From: Saprospira grandis str. Lewin
GTDB lineage: Bacteria; Bacteroidota; Bacteroidia; Chitinophagales; Saprospiraceae
DNA length: 64,000 bases
Assembly (NCBI RefSeq): GCF_000250635.1
Contig: NC_016940.1
Coordinates: forward strand, 3,720,501 to 3,784,500
Direction: 5' to 3'
Shown: in pieces, positions 8,492 through 15,951 of the stretch
Position numbering within the stretch: position 1 is the first letter of the stretch
Layout of the letters: every line of letters starts with the position of its first letter
Notes under the pieces: model-generated
What the model saw: the letters and a program-made list of their open reading frames with translations, nothing else
What the model was told of the DNA's origin: nothing
The model's database searches: none
Translations under genes and position numbers: made by a program

Positions 8492-8654
8492 CCTAGGGAC
8501 AAGCCCCTAGGCTAGCTTTTTCAGACAGCCCTCTAAAGAGGGCCTTTGGATGAGGTTTTTCTTTGCTATAATCATTTATCAAGAGCTTGTATATCAATAG
8601 TTGAGGCCCTTTAGGGCTGACTCCATTAGATTAGCCTAGGGGCTTGTCCCTAGG
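8492..8654 (+). repeat. CCTAGG-bounded element, copy 3
   Basis: Almost base-for-base repeat of copy 2 including the linker GGCGGGCTTGCTCTTCCTGC, so a recent tandem duplication. Confidence 0.88.
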
Positions 8655-8730
8655 CGATGAATAGCTGAGTCCTAAGCAGCTAAAGGCCAAAATTTTATTC
8701 TAATACACAAAATCCTGAACAGTCTCCCTG

Positions 8731-9266
8731 AAGCAGTTCGGTCTGGAGGTGAAGCAGTTCGGTCTGGAGGTGAAGCAGTTCGGTCTGGAGGTGAAGCAGT
8801 TCGGTCTGGAGGTGAAGCAGTTCGGTCTGGAGGTGAAGCAGTTCGGTCTGGAGGTGAACCAGTTTGGTCTGGAGGTGAAGCAGTTCGGTCTGGAGGTGAA
8901 GCAGTTCGGTCTGGAGGTGAAGCAGTTCGGTCTGGAGGTGAAGCAGTTCGGTCTGGAGGTGAAGCAGTTCGGTCTGGAGGTGAAGCAGTTTGGTCTGGAG
9001 GTGAACCAGTTCGGTCTGGGGGTGAACCAGTTTGGTCTGGAGGTGAAGCAGTTCGGTCTGGAGGTGAACCATTTCGGTCTGGGGGTGAACCAGTTCGGTC
9101 TGGAGGTGAACCAGTTTGGTCTGGAGGTGAACCAGTTCGGTCTGGGGGTGAACCAGTTTGGTCTGGAGGTGAAGCAGTTCGGTCTGGAGGTGAACCATTT
9201 CGGTCTGGGGGTGAACCAGTTCGGTCTGGAGGTGAACCAGTTTGGTCTGGAGGTGAACTAGTTCGG
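8731..9266 (+). repeat. 21-bp minisatellite array 1, about 25 units
   Basis: Tandem 21-bp unit GTTCGGTCTGGAGGTGAAGC plus A, with clustered variants (GAACCA, GGGGGT, TTTGG). Units toward the right alternate in a higher-order pattern. The unit length is a multiple of three and the unit lacks stops in some frames, so both strands appear open over the array, but there is no start context or ribosome site. The sister arrays at 20335 and 52868 contain stops in every unit. The array ends in TTCGGTATTTTACCGAA, a hairpin marking the junction with an inverted flank. Confidence 0.93.
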
Positions 9267-9269
9267 TAT

Positions 9270-9340
9270 TTTACCGAACTTTTGCCCTTTTTGATTTTGT
9301 TACATTATTTCCGTTTTTAACAATTTCCTAACAATTGGGG
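9270..9340 (-). repeat. Conserved minisatellite flank, inverted relative to its array
   Basis: The reverse complement reads AATTGTTAGG, TTGTTAAAAA, AATGTAACAAAATCAAAAA, GGCAAAAGTTCGGT, the same flank that precedes array 2 (20277-20340) and array 3 (52806-52868) on the plus strand. Here it follows the array in reverse, so flank or array has been inverted. Confidence 0.75.
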
Positions 9341-9344
9341 GCTA

Positions 9345-9612
9345 AAATCCCTGTTTCTGCAGCCTAAAGGCCGCAGATTCTAGAGCTGTAGGTTGAAACC
9401 TACAGCCAATTAACGAATGCATTTTAATATAGTATGGAGGGTTAAAACCCTCCATAAATAAACATCTTTTGGGCTGTTAAAAGCTGTGAAGATGATCAGG
9501 GCGTATAGACCAGAATGGGAATCAGTTAACTGTATGAGGGTTTCAACCCTCATACATATATCATTGCGGAGCAATACCAAAGGTTGTCTGGCTGTAGGTT
9601 TCAACCTACAGG
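9345..9612. repeat. Cluster of short compensated palindromes
   Basis: In order: GCAGCCTAAAGGCCGCAG; TGTAGGTTGAAACCTACA; GGAGGGTTAAAACCCTCC; TATGAGGGTTTCAACCCTCA; CTGTAGGTTTCAACCTACAG. The centre GGGTTNNAACCC or GGTTNNAACC is fixed, while the arms differ between copies and remain complementary. No coding potential is evident around them. Confidence 0.7.
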
Positions 9613-9617
9613 CCCAT

Positions 9618-9780
9618 ATAGCAGGCGGCGAAGCCGCCGCAAAGGAGCGAAGCGACTGGCCTAGCGATGCGGCGGGGTGGCCGTCAGGCCAGACCAAGGA
9701 GCCGAAGGCGACGCAGGGCCGAGCAGACCTGCGAGCCCCAAAGCGTAGCGCCGCAAGGCGAAGCCGCAGCGGAGGCCCCT
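9618..9780 (-). repeat. GC-rich hairpin element, copy D
   Basis: GGCGGCGAAGCCGCC, GGAGCGAAGCGACTGGCC, TAGCGATG, GGCCGTCAGGCC, AGACC, a weak GCC/GGC hairpin, GGGCCGAGCAGACCTGCGAG, and the tail CGCAGCGGAGGCCCC before an A run. Confidence 0.82.
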
Positions 9781-9789
9781 AAAAAACAA

Positions 9790-9826
9790 AAAAAGAACCT
9801 TCCCCAAAGCTAAGGGAAAGGTTCTT
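9790..9826 (-). terminator. Rho-independent terminator of the CBS gene
   Basis: AAGAACCTT...CCCC pairs with GGGAAAGGTTCTT and runs into T7 on the minus strand, 28 bp beyond the stop codon. Confidence 0.85.
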
Positions 9827-9853
9827 ATGTATAGGCGGAAAAGGGTGTTCGGC

Positions 9854-10315
9854 CTAAATATCTTCAGAGGGGTAAGCTTTTTTGTAGACGGCCTTGAGGA
9901 CATCATGAGAGCTAACGATTCCTACTAGATCGCCCTCTTCAGAGACGATGGGAAGGGCGTGAAAATAGTTGATGAGGAGGAGTTCGGCGGCTACGCCAAT
10001 TTTGGCATCGGGGGCGATATGCACCACCTTAGTGGTCATGAGATCGGCAACAGTATACTTGGCCAAAAGTGCTTTGTTATCGGCTTCGGCTTGGGCTTCG
10101 CCATGAAGGCGGGCGCCATGGATGGCCTTTTCAAAATCGCTATGGCTGATGATACCGACCAACTCCTTGTAGCGGACCACGGGAATGTGGTGGATATTAC
10201 TATTTTCGAAAAGCTCCTTTACTTTTTCGAGGCTATCAGTAGGGATAAGCGCTTTGATTTTGGTCGTCATGATGTCGCTGACCGGGCGGTTCATAAAGTC
10301 AGATAGGTTGCTCAT
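9854..10315 (-). CDS. Protein with tandem CBS domains
   Basis: A 153-residue cytosolic protein made only of a Bateman module: CBS1 about 10-68 (VSDIMTTKIKALIPTDSLEKV ... HHIPVVRYKELVGIIS) and CBS2 about 90-148 (VADLMTTKVVHIAPDAKI ... HALPIVSEEGDLVGIVSSHD). The two are joined by an acidic, Ala/Glu-rich helix. Such stand-alone CBS pairs bind adenine nucleotides (AMP, ATP or S-adenosylmethionine) and sense energy state or act as regulatory partners. No effector domain or gene partner is adjacent; the gene is flanked by its own terminator and a 117-bp gap to the lipoprotein gene upstream. Confidence 0.92.
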   Translation of the reverse strand: MSNLSDFMNRPVSDIMTTKIKALIPTDSLEKVKELFENSNIHHIPVVRYKELVGIISHSDFEKAIHGARLHGEAQAEADNKALLAKYTVADLMTTKVVHIAPDAKIGVAAELLLINYFHALPIVSEEGDLVGIVSSHDVLKAVYKKAYPSEDI

Positions 10316-10432
10316 AATACTTTACTTTTGATAAGGTAGGGTTTAAATCTTTCTACTATAAAAAGGCAGAACGGAGGGGAAAAGTTCTACTTTCTAAGGT
10401 AGTTTAAAGAACACGATTTTTTTATAAAAAAC

Positions 10433-11509
10433 CTACTGAAAATGAAAATCATTGGCAAAAATTCCAGCTCTAAAGGAATCTTGCAGGATAAAATTGGGGG
10501 AACTTAGGCGATCGACCCAAGCGGATTCTGTGCCCATATAGCGAGCGGCATAAAGTATATTGTTTTCATTATCAAAGCCAAGGCCGTAATAATGGCCAGA
10601 TTTAATTTCACGGATCGTTTGCAGATTGGGGTCGAGTTGGTAGATGGCATTTTTGTGGATAAAAAAGAGCTGGCTACCGTCGGCATTGCGGATAAGCTGT
10701 TTGGCGCCCTGGCCTTTGGCTAAATTTAGGCGATGCACAACTTGCTTTGTATTGGGATTGATAGCGATCAGGCTGCCCATTGTGCTGTTGGCGGTATCGA
10801 TTTGGGGGTAATTGCTATAGACGGCTTTGCCCGAGCAGGCGACCCAAAGCAGGCCGTTTTGGTCTAGTTGCAAGCTATTGGGGGCATCATCGACTGTAAT
10901 ATACTGATCGATTTGATGAGTTTGGCTATTGATGACGGCTAGGCGTTGGTCGCTATCGAGTCCGCCGACCAGACAGACAAAGACCATATTATTGTAGGGC
11001 AGCAGGCGTTCGGGCCCCTTGCCGAGGCCATCAATTTGGCCAACTTGCTCGCCTTTTTGGTAATTAAAAATGGCGATACTGCCCGAGAGCAGATCGTTGC
11101 CCCATTGGCTAATATAGGCGAGGCTATCATTGATGGGGCTGATATATCGGGGTTGTTGGAGGTTGAGGAGTTGGCCTTCTTCGGCAAAGGTTTGTGGATT
11201 GACCCATTCGATTTTATTGGAATTATTGACCACAATATAAGTATGCTCGCCAAAGCGGTTGAGAGATTGGACCACATTGCCTAGGTCTCTTTGGTTGGCC
11301 GTTTTAAAAATGCGATTTTGGACCAACTGCTGTTCGGGATCATAATGGCTGATTGTTCCGGAGGTTTGGTTGTATAAGCCCTCATTAGTGATCAGAATAC
11401 CTTGGGCAAAACCCTTGTTGGTTTGGCTGGGCTCTTCTTTTTTGCAGGCGGTGAATAGAAGGCCGAAAAAAAATATATACAAGAGTGATGTCTGCCTAGT
11501 CAACTTCAT
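10433..11509 (-). CDS. Beta-propeller-like lipoprotein (DUF5074/YncE-like)
   Basis: A 358-residue lipoprotein with signal peptide and lipobox FTACKK (Cys22). The mature part contains repeated propeller-like blades such as GSIAIFNYQKGEQVGQIDGLGKGPERLLPYNNMVFV and VINSQTHQIDQYITVDDAPNSLQLDQNGLLWVACSG. ITNEGLYNQTSGTISHYDPE at the N-terminus is typical of Bacteroidota DUF5074/YncE-like surface lipoproteins. Relatives often sit beside TonB-dependent receptors and bind small ligands, but no receptor is near here. It is divergent to recQ, with a 74-bp shared intergenic region. Confidence 0.8.
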   Translation of the reverse strand: MKLTRQTSLLYIFFFGLLFTACKKEEPSQTNKGFAQGILITNEGLYNQTSGTISHYDPEQQLVQNRIFKTANQRDLGNVVQSLNRFGEHTYIVVNNSNKIEWVNPQTFAEEGQLLNLQQPRYISPINDSLAYISQWGNDLLSGSIAIFNYQKGEQVGQIDGLGKGPERLLPYNNMVFVCLVGGLDSDQRLAVINSQTHQIDQYITVDDAPNSLQLDQNGLLWVACSGKAVYSNYPQIDTANSTMGSLIAINPNTKQVVHRLNLAKGQGAKQLIRNADGSQLFFIHKNAIYQLDPNLQTIREIKSGHYYGLGFDNENNILYAARYMGTESAWVDRLSSPNFILQDSFRAGIFANDFHFQ

Positions 11510-11521
11510 AGAAAAAATGAT

Positions 11522-11529
11522 TAGATTTG
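11522..11529 (+). promoter_or_regulatory. Bacteroidota -7 promoter element for recQ
   Basis: A perfect TAGATTTG in the divergent intergenic region, 54 bp before the recQ ATG. Confidence 0.5.
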
Positions 11530-11583
11530 TTGAAAGGGGCCAAGCTGGCCCTTAGAAAACTCAAAAATAAGGAAGAAAAAAGG

Positions 11584-13494
11584 ATGTCAGTAGCGGCAAG
11601 AGAAATATTGAAGAAGTATTGGGGCTATCCGAGCTTTCGGCCCTTGCAGGAAGATATTGTAGATGCGGTTTTGGCGGGGCAAGATTGTTTGGCCCTTTTG
11701 CCGACGGGTGGGGGCAAATCGGTTTGTTTTCAGGTGCCGGCCCTTTGTTTGGGGGGGCTTTGTCTGGTGGTTTCTCCCTTGATTGCCTTGATGAAGGATC
11801 AGGTGGAGCAGCTCAAGCGGCGGGGCATTTCGGCCGAGGCCATTTATACGGGCATGCGTCGCTCGGATATTGATCGGATATTGGAATTGGCCGTACATGG
11901 GCATATTTCCTTTTTGTATGTTTCTCCAGAGCGTTTAGGGACCGAGATGTTGCAAATGCGTTTGGACCGTTTGCCCATTCGTTTGTTGGCGGTAGATGAG
12001 GCGCATTGTATTTCTCAGTGGGGCTATGATTTTCGGCCGGCCTACCTCAAAATTGCGGAGATTCGGCCTGCTTTGCCCAAGGTGCCCGTCATTGCCCTAA
12101 CGGCCACGGCCACCGAGCAGGTAGTGGCCGATATACAAGAGAAATTGGCCTTTAGAGAAGAGGCCAAGGCGGTATTTAGAAAGAGCTTTGGGCGAGACAA
12201 TTTGGCCTATGTAGTTTTGGAAGAAGAGAACAAACTGGCCAAGCTGCTCGATATGCTACAAAAAGTGCCGGGAACGGCTGTGGTTTATGTGCTCAACCGC
12301 CGTGCTTGTCGAGAAATCGCCAGCTACTTACAAAAGAATAATATTTCGGCAGACTACTATCATGCGGGCCGCTCGGTAGAGCAGCGTTCGCAGATTCAGC
12401 AGGCTTGGATTGCCAATGAGATTCGGGTCATTGTGGCCACCAATGCTTTTGGGATGGGGATCGACAAGCCCGATGTGCGTTTGGTGGTGCATTTGACTTT
12501 GCCCGATAATCTGGAGGCTTATTTTCAGGAAGCGGGCCGAGCGGGCCGGGATGGAAAAAAGGCCTATGCGGTATTGTTGTACAACAGCACCGACAAAGCC
12601 CGTTTATTGCAGCAATATGAGCAGAGCTATCCGACCTTAGACCTTGTTCGGCAGGTATATCAGGCCTTGGGGAGTTTTTTCCAGTTGGCCATTGGTGGGG
12701 GAGAGGGGCAGAGCTTTGATTTTCCTTTGGGCGGCTTTTGCCAGCACTATAAAATGAACCCCATCTTGGTCCTTTCGGCCTTGCGGATTTTGATGCAAAA
12801 TGAGTATTTGATCTTATCGGAGTCCCTATTTTTTCCCGCCAGCATTCAGTTTCGGCTCAACAATCGGCAGGTCTATGACTTTGCTTTGCGCTACAAGCCC
12901 TACGAGCGTTTGGTCCAGTTTATCTTGCGGACCTATCAGGGGGCCTTTCAGCAATCGGTTAATATTCGAGAAGAGAAAATTGCCAAGGGGACCAAGTCCA
13001 CTATTTCCGAAGTGAAAAAGCAATTGGGCCAATTGCAGCAGGCGGGTTTGCTCTATTATCATCCACAAAAAGAGAATCCTTATATCTATTACCTCAAGCC
13101 GCGTTTGGCCAAGGGCGATCTGCTCTTTGATGGGGCCAGTTATCGCTTTTTGAAAGAGCGTCAAGAAAAGCGGATGCAGGCGGCCTTGGCTTATGCAGAG
13201 GAAAAGCGCTGTCGCTCGCAAATGCTCTTGGCCTATTTTAATGAATTGGATGCGCCCGCCTGCGGGCAATGCGATGTCTGTCTGGGCCGACATGATAGTC
13301 GCCCCAGCCCAGAGGAGTATAAAAAAATGCGGAGCTATATGCTGGCGCAAGTGGGCAAAGAATCGCTGTCGGTCAGGGTCTTAATTGGGCGCTTTCCCTC
13401 CAATTTAGAAAATAAAGCCCTGGCGGTTTTGCAGCAACTTCTAGACAATGAAGAGCTGGTTGAACAGGCCAACGGCCAACTGAAGTTAAACTAA
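11584..13494 (+). CDS. recQ: ATP-dependent DNA helicase, RecQ family
   Basis: A 636-residue superfamily 2 helicase unwinding 3'-tailed DNA in recombination and fork repair. Walker A TGGGKS is at 41-46 and the DEAH box at 138-141. The RecQ signature HCISQWGYDFRPAY, the motif III region ALTATAT, motif V NAFGMGIDKPDVR and motif VI YFQEAGRAGRDG are present. The RecQ zinc-binding region is visible in the C-terminal half (CRSQMLLAYF ... CGQCDVC). A winged-helix region precedes it, but a clear C-terminal HRDC domain is not seen; only a short tail of about 45 residues follows. The start MSVAAREIL was chosen because AAGGAAGAAAAAAGG immediately precedes it. It ends in a bidirectional terminator. Confidence 0.93.
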   Translation: MSVAAREILKKYWGYPSFRPLQEDIVDAVLAGQDCLALLPTGGGKSVCFQVPALCLGGLCLVVSPLIALMKDQVEQLKRRGISAEAIYTGMRRSDIDRILELAVHGHISFLYVSPERLGTEMLQMRLDRLPIRLLAVDEAHCISQWGYDFRPAYLKIAEIRPALPKVPVIALTATATEQVVADIQEKLAFREEAKAVFRKSFGRDNLAYVVLEEENKLAKLLDMLQKVPGTAVVYVLNRRACREIASYLQKNNISADYYHAGRSVEQRSQIQQAWIANEIRVIVATNAFGMGIDKPDVRLVVHLTLPDNLEAYFQEAGRAGRDGKKAYAVLLYNSTDKARLLQQYEQSYPTLDLVRQVYQALGSFFQLAIGGGEGQSFDFPLGGFCQHYKMNPILVLSALRILMQNEYLILSESLFFPASIQFRLNNRQVYDFALRYKPYERLVQFILRTYQGAFQQSVNIREEKIAKGTKSTISEVKKQLGQLQQAGLLYYHPQKENPYIYYLKPRLAKGDLLFDGASYRFLKERQEKRMQAALAYAEEKRCRSQMLLAYFNELDAPACGQCDVCLGRHDSRPSPEEYKKMRSYMLAQVGKESLSVRVLIGRFPSNLENKALAVLQQLLDNEELVEQANGQLKLN

Positions 13495-13519
13495 AAAAGC
13501 GCCCATTAGGGCGCTTTTT
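13494..13519. terminator. Bidirectional terminator between recQ and the STAS-like operon
   Basis: AAAAAAGCGCCC/GGGCGCTTTTT with a 4-nt loop has T runs on both strands and serves both convergent units. It abuts the recQ stop. Confidence 0.9.
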
Positions 13520-13520
13520 G

Positions 13521-13901
13521 TTATTGATCCAAAGCCTGTTGTTCCTTAATCCAAGCCAGGGCTTTTTCTTCGCTAGTAAATAGCTTGCTGGCAAAGTTAG
13601 GCTGGTTGAATTTGAGGAAAATATTGCCAACAATGGTAGAAAAACCACTGCTCACAATGACCGCGCTGGCCTTGGCCACCGAATGATGGGCCAGATGCTT
13701 TCTAGATTGCTGACAAACGGATTTCAGTTGCCGAATATCGGAAATATAGTAGCCTGCAGGGCCAAAAGCTTGGCGAGAGGCCTCGATATGAGCTTCTAAA
13801 TCTTTTAAATTGACCTTGACGGCATGATAAACTTCATGAATGATCCCATCTTCTCGCTGCCTTGTGGTGGCTAGCGGGCTGCTAATTTTTACTTCGCGCA
13901 T
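13521..13901 (-). CDS. STAS-like (DUF7793-type) protein, fifth gene of the operon
   Basis: About 126 residues. It shares the layout of its four upstream paralogues: a beta-rich N-terminus with a (V/I)xHEVYxAVKVxLxDLxAHI helix start, a central YYISDIRQLKSVCQQSRKHLAHHSVAKASAVI strand/helix unit, and the C-terminal VGNIFLKFNQPNFASKLFTSEEKALAWIKEQ. This is the pattern of SpoIIAA/STAS-fold single-domain proteins common in Bacteroidota (I recall the family as DUF7793). The ATG at 13899-13901 is preferred to a TTG 30 nt earlier. It is 65 bp from the fourth gene, the largest gap in the operon. Function unknown. Confidence 0.78.
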   Translation of the reverse strand: MREVKISSPLATTRQREDGIIHEVYHAVKVNLKDLEAHIEASRQAFGPAGYYISDIRQLKSVCQQSRKHLAHHSVAKASAVIVSSGFSTIVGNIFLKFNQPNFASKLFTSEEKALAWIKEQQALDQ

Positions 13902-13966
13902 GAACTGTAGAGCTAATTTGTTCTGCCGCAAAGATAATTAAATAGCTGTTCAATCAATAAAGGAAA

Positions 13967-14350
13967 TTATACTTTTTTAGCTAGCTCTATTTGTTCTCTG
14001 ATCCAGAGCAGGGCTTTTTCTCTATCGGTAAATAGCTTAGTGGGAAAGTCGGGTTTATTGAACTTGAGAAATAGGTTACCCACCATTTTAGAAATGGGGC
14101 TATTGGTCAGAATAGCCGCCCCTGCGGCAATAGAGTTTTGGGCCAGATAGTCTCTGGCCTCTCGTTTTGTAGATTTGAGCAGGCTAATATCTGAAAGGTA
14201 CCAGCAGCCTCGGCCATAGGCTTGCAAAGAGTCTTCAATATGGCTTTTAATCATGGCTAAGTCGATGGTTACGGGCTTATATACTTCTTCTACAATTTGC
14301 TCTTCCAGCAAAAAGGTGCGGGCTACTTCATTGTCGGTTTGGGGGGGCAT
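13967..14350 (-). CDS. STAS-like (DUF7793-type) protein, fourth gene of the operon
   Basis: 127 residues with the same architecture as its neighbours: VEEVYKPVTIDLAMIKSHIEDSLQAYGRGCWYLSDISLLKSTKREARDYLAQNSIAAGAAI, then MVGNLFLKFNKPDFPTKLFTDREKALLWIREQ. The central YLSDI/DLRQ-type strand followed by a xAR helix resembles the phospho-acceptor strand-loop of STAS anti-anti-sigma factors. The acceptor position reads Ser/Ser-Thr here, but phosphorylation is only a guess. It lies 15 bp after the third gene. Confidence 0.8.
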   Translation of the reverse strand: MPPQTDNEVARTFLLEEQIVEEVYKPVTIDLAMIKSHIEDSLQAYGRGCWYLSDISLLKSTKREARDYLAQNSIAAGAAILTNSPISKMVGNLFLKFNKPDFPTKLFTDREKALLWIREQIELAKKV

Positions 14351-14365
14351 CTTAATTATGGGGGA

Positions 14366-14737
14366 TTAGTTTTGTTTATTCAGCCAATTTAGGGCTTTTT
14401 CTTCTTGGGTAAACAATTTAGCGGGGAAAGGAGGGCCATCAAAGCGCAAAAAAAAGTTGCCAATAATTGCGGAGGGGCCATTGTTTACAATAATGGCCGC
14501 GGCGGCGGTCACATCATTATTTTTGGCAATATGTCGCCGTGCCTTGGCATTGGCCGAGCGCACCTGCCGAATATCTACGAGCATATAGAGTTCTTTGCCA
14601 AAATGCTCGGTCAAAAGCGCAAAATGAGCATCAATTTTTTCGATTTCGGTCACTACGGGCAGGTATTCTACCCTTAATAATTTAGGGCCCAACTGCCAAA
14701 GTTTGGCAATAGGGGTAATCATCAGTTCTTTTTCCAT
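14366..14737 (-). CDS. STAS-like (DUF7793-type) protein, third gene of the operon
   Basis: 123 residues starting MEKELMITPIAKLWQLGPKLLRVEYLP. The start is fixed by the preceding gene's TAG, only 1 bp upstream, and by similarity to the first gene (MEKQNYIKTPIAKAWPIAPGIIRVVY). The central strand-helix is YMLVDIRQVRSANAKARRHIAKNNDVTAAAAII. The C-terminal signature is IIGNFFLRFDGPPFPAKLFTQEEKALNWLNKQ. Genes one and three are the closest pair at the N-terminus, suggesting stepwise duplication. Confidence 0.82.
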   Translation of the reverse strand: MEKELMITPIAKLWQLGPKLLRVEYLPVVTEIEKIDAHFALLTEHFGKELYMLVDIRQVRSANAKARRHIAKNNDVTAAAAIIVNNGPSAIIGNFFLRFDGPPFPAKLFTQEEKALNWLNKQN

Positions 14738-14738
14738 T

Positions 14739-15155
14739 CTAAGGAGTTTTTCGCTGCCATTCGGCCAACCACTGCAGGGCTTTTTCTTTATTGCTAAACA
14801 AACGAGTGGGAATGGGCGGTTTATTAAAGCCCACCAAAAAGTTGCCCAATATACGGCTAATTCCACTACCTACCAAAAGCGCACAGGCTCTAGATCTAGG
14901 ATTAACAGCCTTGGCAAAGTATTTCCGGGCATCCGCCGAAATACCGCCAATAGTTGATACATCGATATAAATGAAGATGTTTTTTCCCTGAGCTTCCGCC
15001 ATTTTACACAGACTCTCATAGTAGTCTTGGGCTTGCTCCAAACTCATCTTTAATTTTTGCTCAAAATACAGCTCTAATACGCCTTCTGCTTCTGCAGACC
15101 ACTGCAATTTTGCTTGGGGAAATTCAATTTTTGGGGCAGAATAATCTCTTTTCAA
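14739..15155 (-). CDS. STAS-like (DUF7793-type) protein, second gene of the operon
   Basis: 138 residues, the most divergent member. It has an extended N-terminus (MKRDYSAPKIEFPQAKLQWSAEAEG) and a central strand reading IFIYIDVSTIGGISADARKYFAKAVNPRSRACALLV. The hallmark ending ILGNFLVGFNKPPIPTRLFSNKEKALQWLAEWQ is kept. The IDVSTIGG loop puts Ser and Thr where STAS proteins carry their phosphorylated serine. It starts 8 bp after the first gene stops and its own stop is 1 bp before the third gene. Confidence 0.8.
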   Translation of the reverse strand: MKRDYSAPKIEFPQAKLQWSAEAEGVLELYFEQKLKMSLEQAQDYYESLCKMAEAQGKNIFIYIDVSTIGGISADARKYFAKAVNPRSRACALLVGSGISRILGNFLVGFNKPPIPTRLFSNKEKALQWLAEWQRKTP

Positions 15156-15163
15156 ACCTTATT

Positions 15164-15544
15164 TTATTTAACTACTTGCTCCTTCAGCCACTCAATCGCC
15201 TTCTCCTCATCGGTAAAGATACGAGTTGTAATCTTAGGTTTGCTAAATTTTAGAAAAAGGTTCCCAATAATTTTAGATAGGCCATTGCCCATAATCACCG
15301 CGGCACCTACGGCCACAATTTTTCCCGAACTCAGGGCCGAGCGCACTTCCTGATTCGTTTTTTTCATCTGCCGCAAATCAGAAAGCAACCAAAGCCCCTC
15401 CCCAAATGTCTGCCGCAACTGATCAATATGCGCATGCACATCATCCGGATTAGTAATTACCTCATCATAAACGACCCGAATAATTCCAGGCGCAATAGGC
15501 CAAGCTTTAGCAATGGGAGTCTTAATGTAATTTTGCTTTTCCAT
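15164..15544 (-). CDS. STAS-like (DUF7793-type) protein, first gene of the operon
   Basis: 126 residues, MEKQNYIKTPIAKAWPIAPGIIRVVYDEVITNPDDVHAHIDQLRQ, then LWLLSDLRQMKKTNQEVRSALSSGKIVAVGAAVIM and IIGNLFLKFSKPKITTRIFTDEEKAIEWLKEQ. The promoter (TAGCTTTG) and an AGGAG ribosome site sit directly in front, making this the head of a five-gene operon that runs leftward to the terminator at 13494-13519. No kinase, phosphatase or sigma factor is part of the operon. Confidence 0.82.
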   Translation of the reverse strand: MEKQNYIKTPIAKAWPIAPGIIRVVYDEVITNPDDVHAHIDQLRQTFGEGLWLLSDLRQMKKTNQEVRSALSSGKIVAVGAAVIMGNGLSKIIGNLFLKFSKPKITTRIFTDEEKAIEWLKEQVVK

Positions 15545-15571
15545 AGTGCTCCTATTTCTTTAGTGTAATAT

Positions 15572-15579
15572 CAAAGCTA
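15572..15579 (-). promoter_or_regulatory. Promoter element of the five-gene STAS-like operon
   Basis: A perfect TAGCTTTG on the minus strand, 28 bp before the first ATG, with AGGAG in between at about 15548-15553. No other TAnnTTTG was noticed inside the operon. Confidence 0.55.
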
Positions 15580-15625
15580 AAAAAATTCAACTCTTTTTTT
15601 AATCTGAAAGGGCTTTATTTTCCTG

Positions 15626-15842
15626 TTTTTTTGGGGCCTGCCGCCTGCGGCGGCCGGGCTGTGTCGTGGCTCGCTATTCGCTCGGCCCTGCGGCGCAAAG
15701 CGCCTTGGTCTGCGGCTGCGCCGCCCCACTTTCCATCCCTAGGCCAGATGTAATCGCGCTGCTTGGGGCATTGTTTGCTATGAATTTTTGGCTAGGCCAG
15801 CTATTTTTTGAGGACATAGCCTGCGGCGGCTTTGCCGCCTGT
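15626..15842 (+). repeat. GC-rich hairpin element, copy E
   Basis: A T run, GGGGCCTGCCGCC, a GCTCGCTATTCGCTCGGCCC core, the stem GGCGC/GCGCC, GGTCTGCGG, CATCCCTAGGCC. After about 60 bp of unrelated DNA comes the distal GGCGGCTTTGCCGCC. It lies between divergent transcription units. Confidence 0.75.
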
Positions 15843-15951
15843 ACCCTCCAAAATGCCCAAACGCAATTTGCAAGATGCCAAAAGAAAAGCTATTTTGAGC
15901 CTCCCTAAACAGCACACAATTTTAAAGGAGTTTTCTAAAAATATAGACGAT

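Noticed and set aside
8695-9261. Long open frames on both strands reading QFGLEVK or LHLQTEL repeats
   Set aside because: The 21-bp unit is a multiple of three, so any stop-free frame stays open. Sister arrays at 20.3 and 52.8 kb have stops in every unit, and there is no ribosome site.
8731-9266. Minisatellite as a CRISPR-like array
   Set aside because: Units are contiguous with no spacers between them.
11584-13494. recQ plus the adjacent STAS-like operon as a defence island
   Set aside because: The RecQ has standard family motifs, the units are convergent with a shared terminator, and no nuclease, toxin or sensor domain is linked.
15832-15951. N-terminal extension of oligopeptidase B
   Set aside because: The extension begins inside a GC-rich repeat with a TTG, adds residues absent from the family, and the ATG at 15952 matches the usual start.
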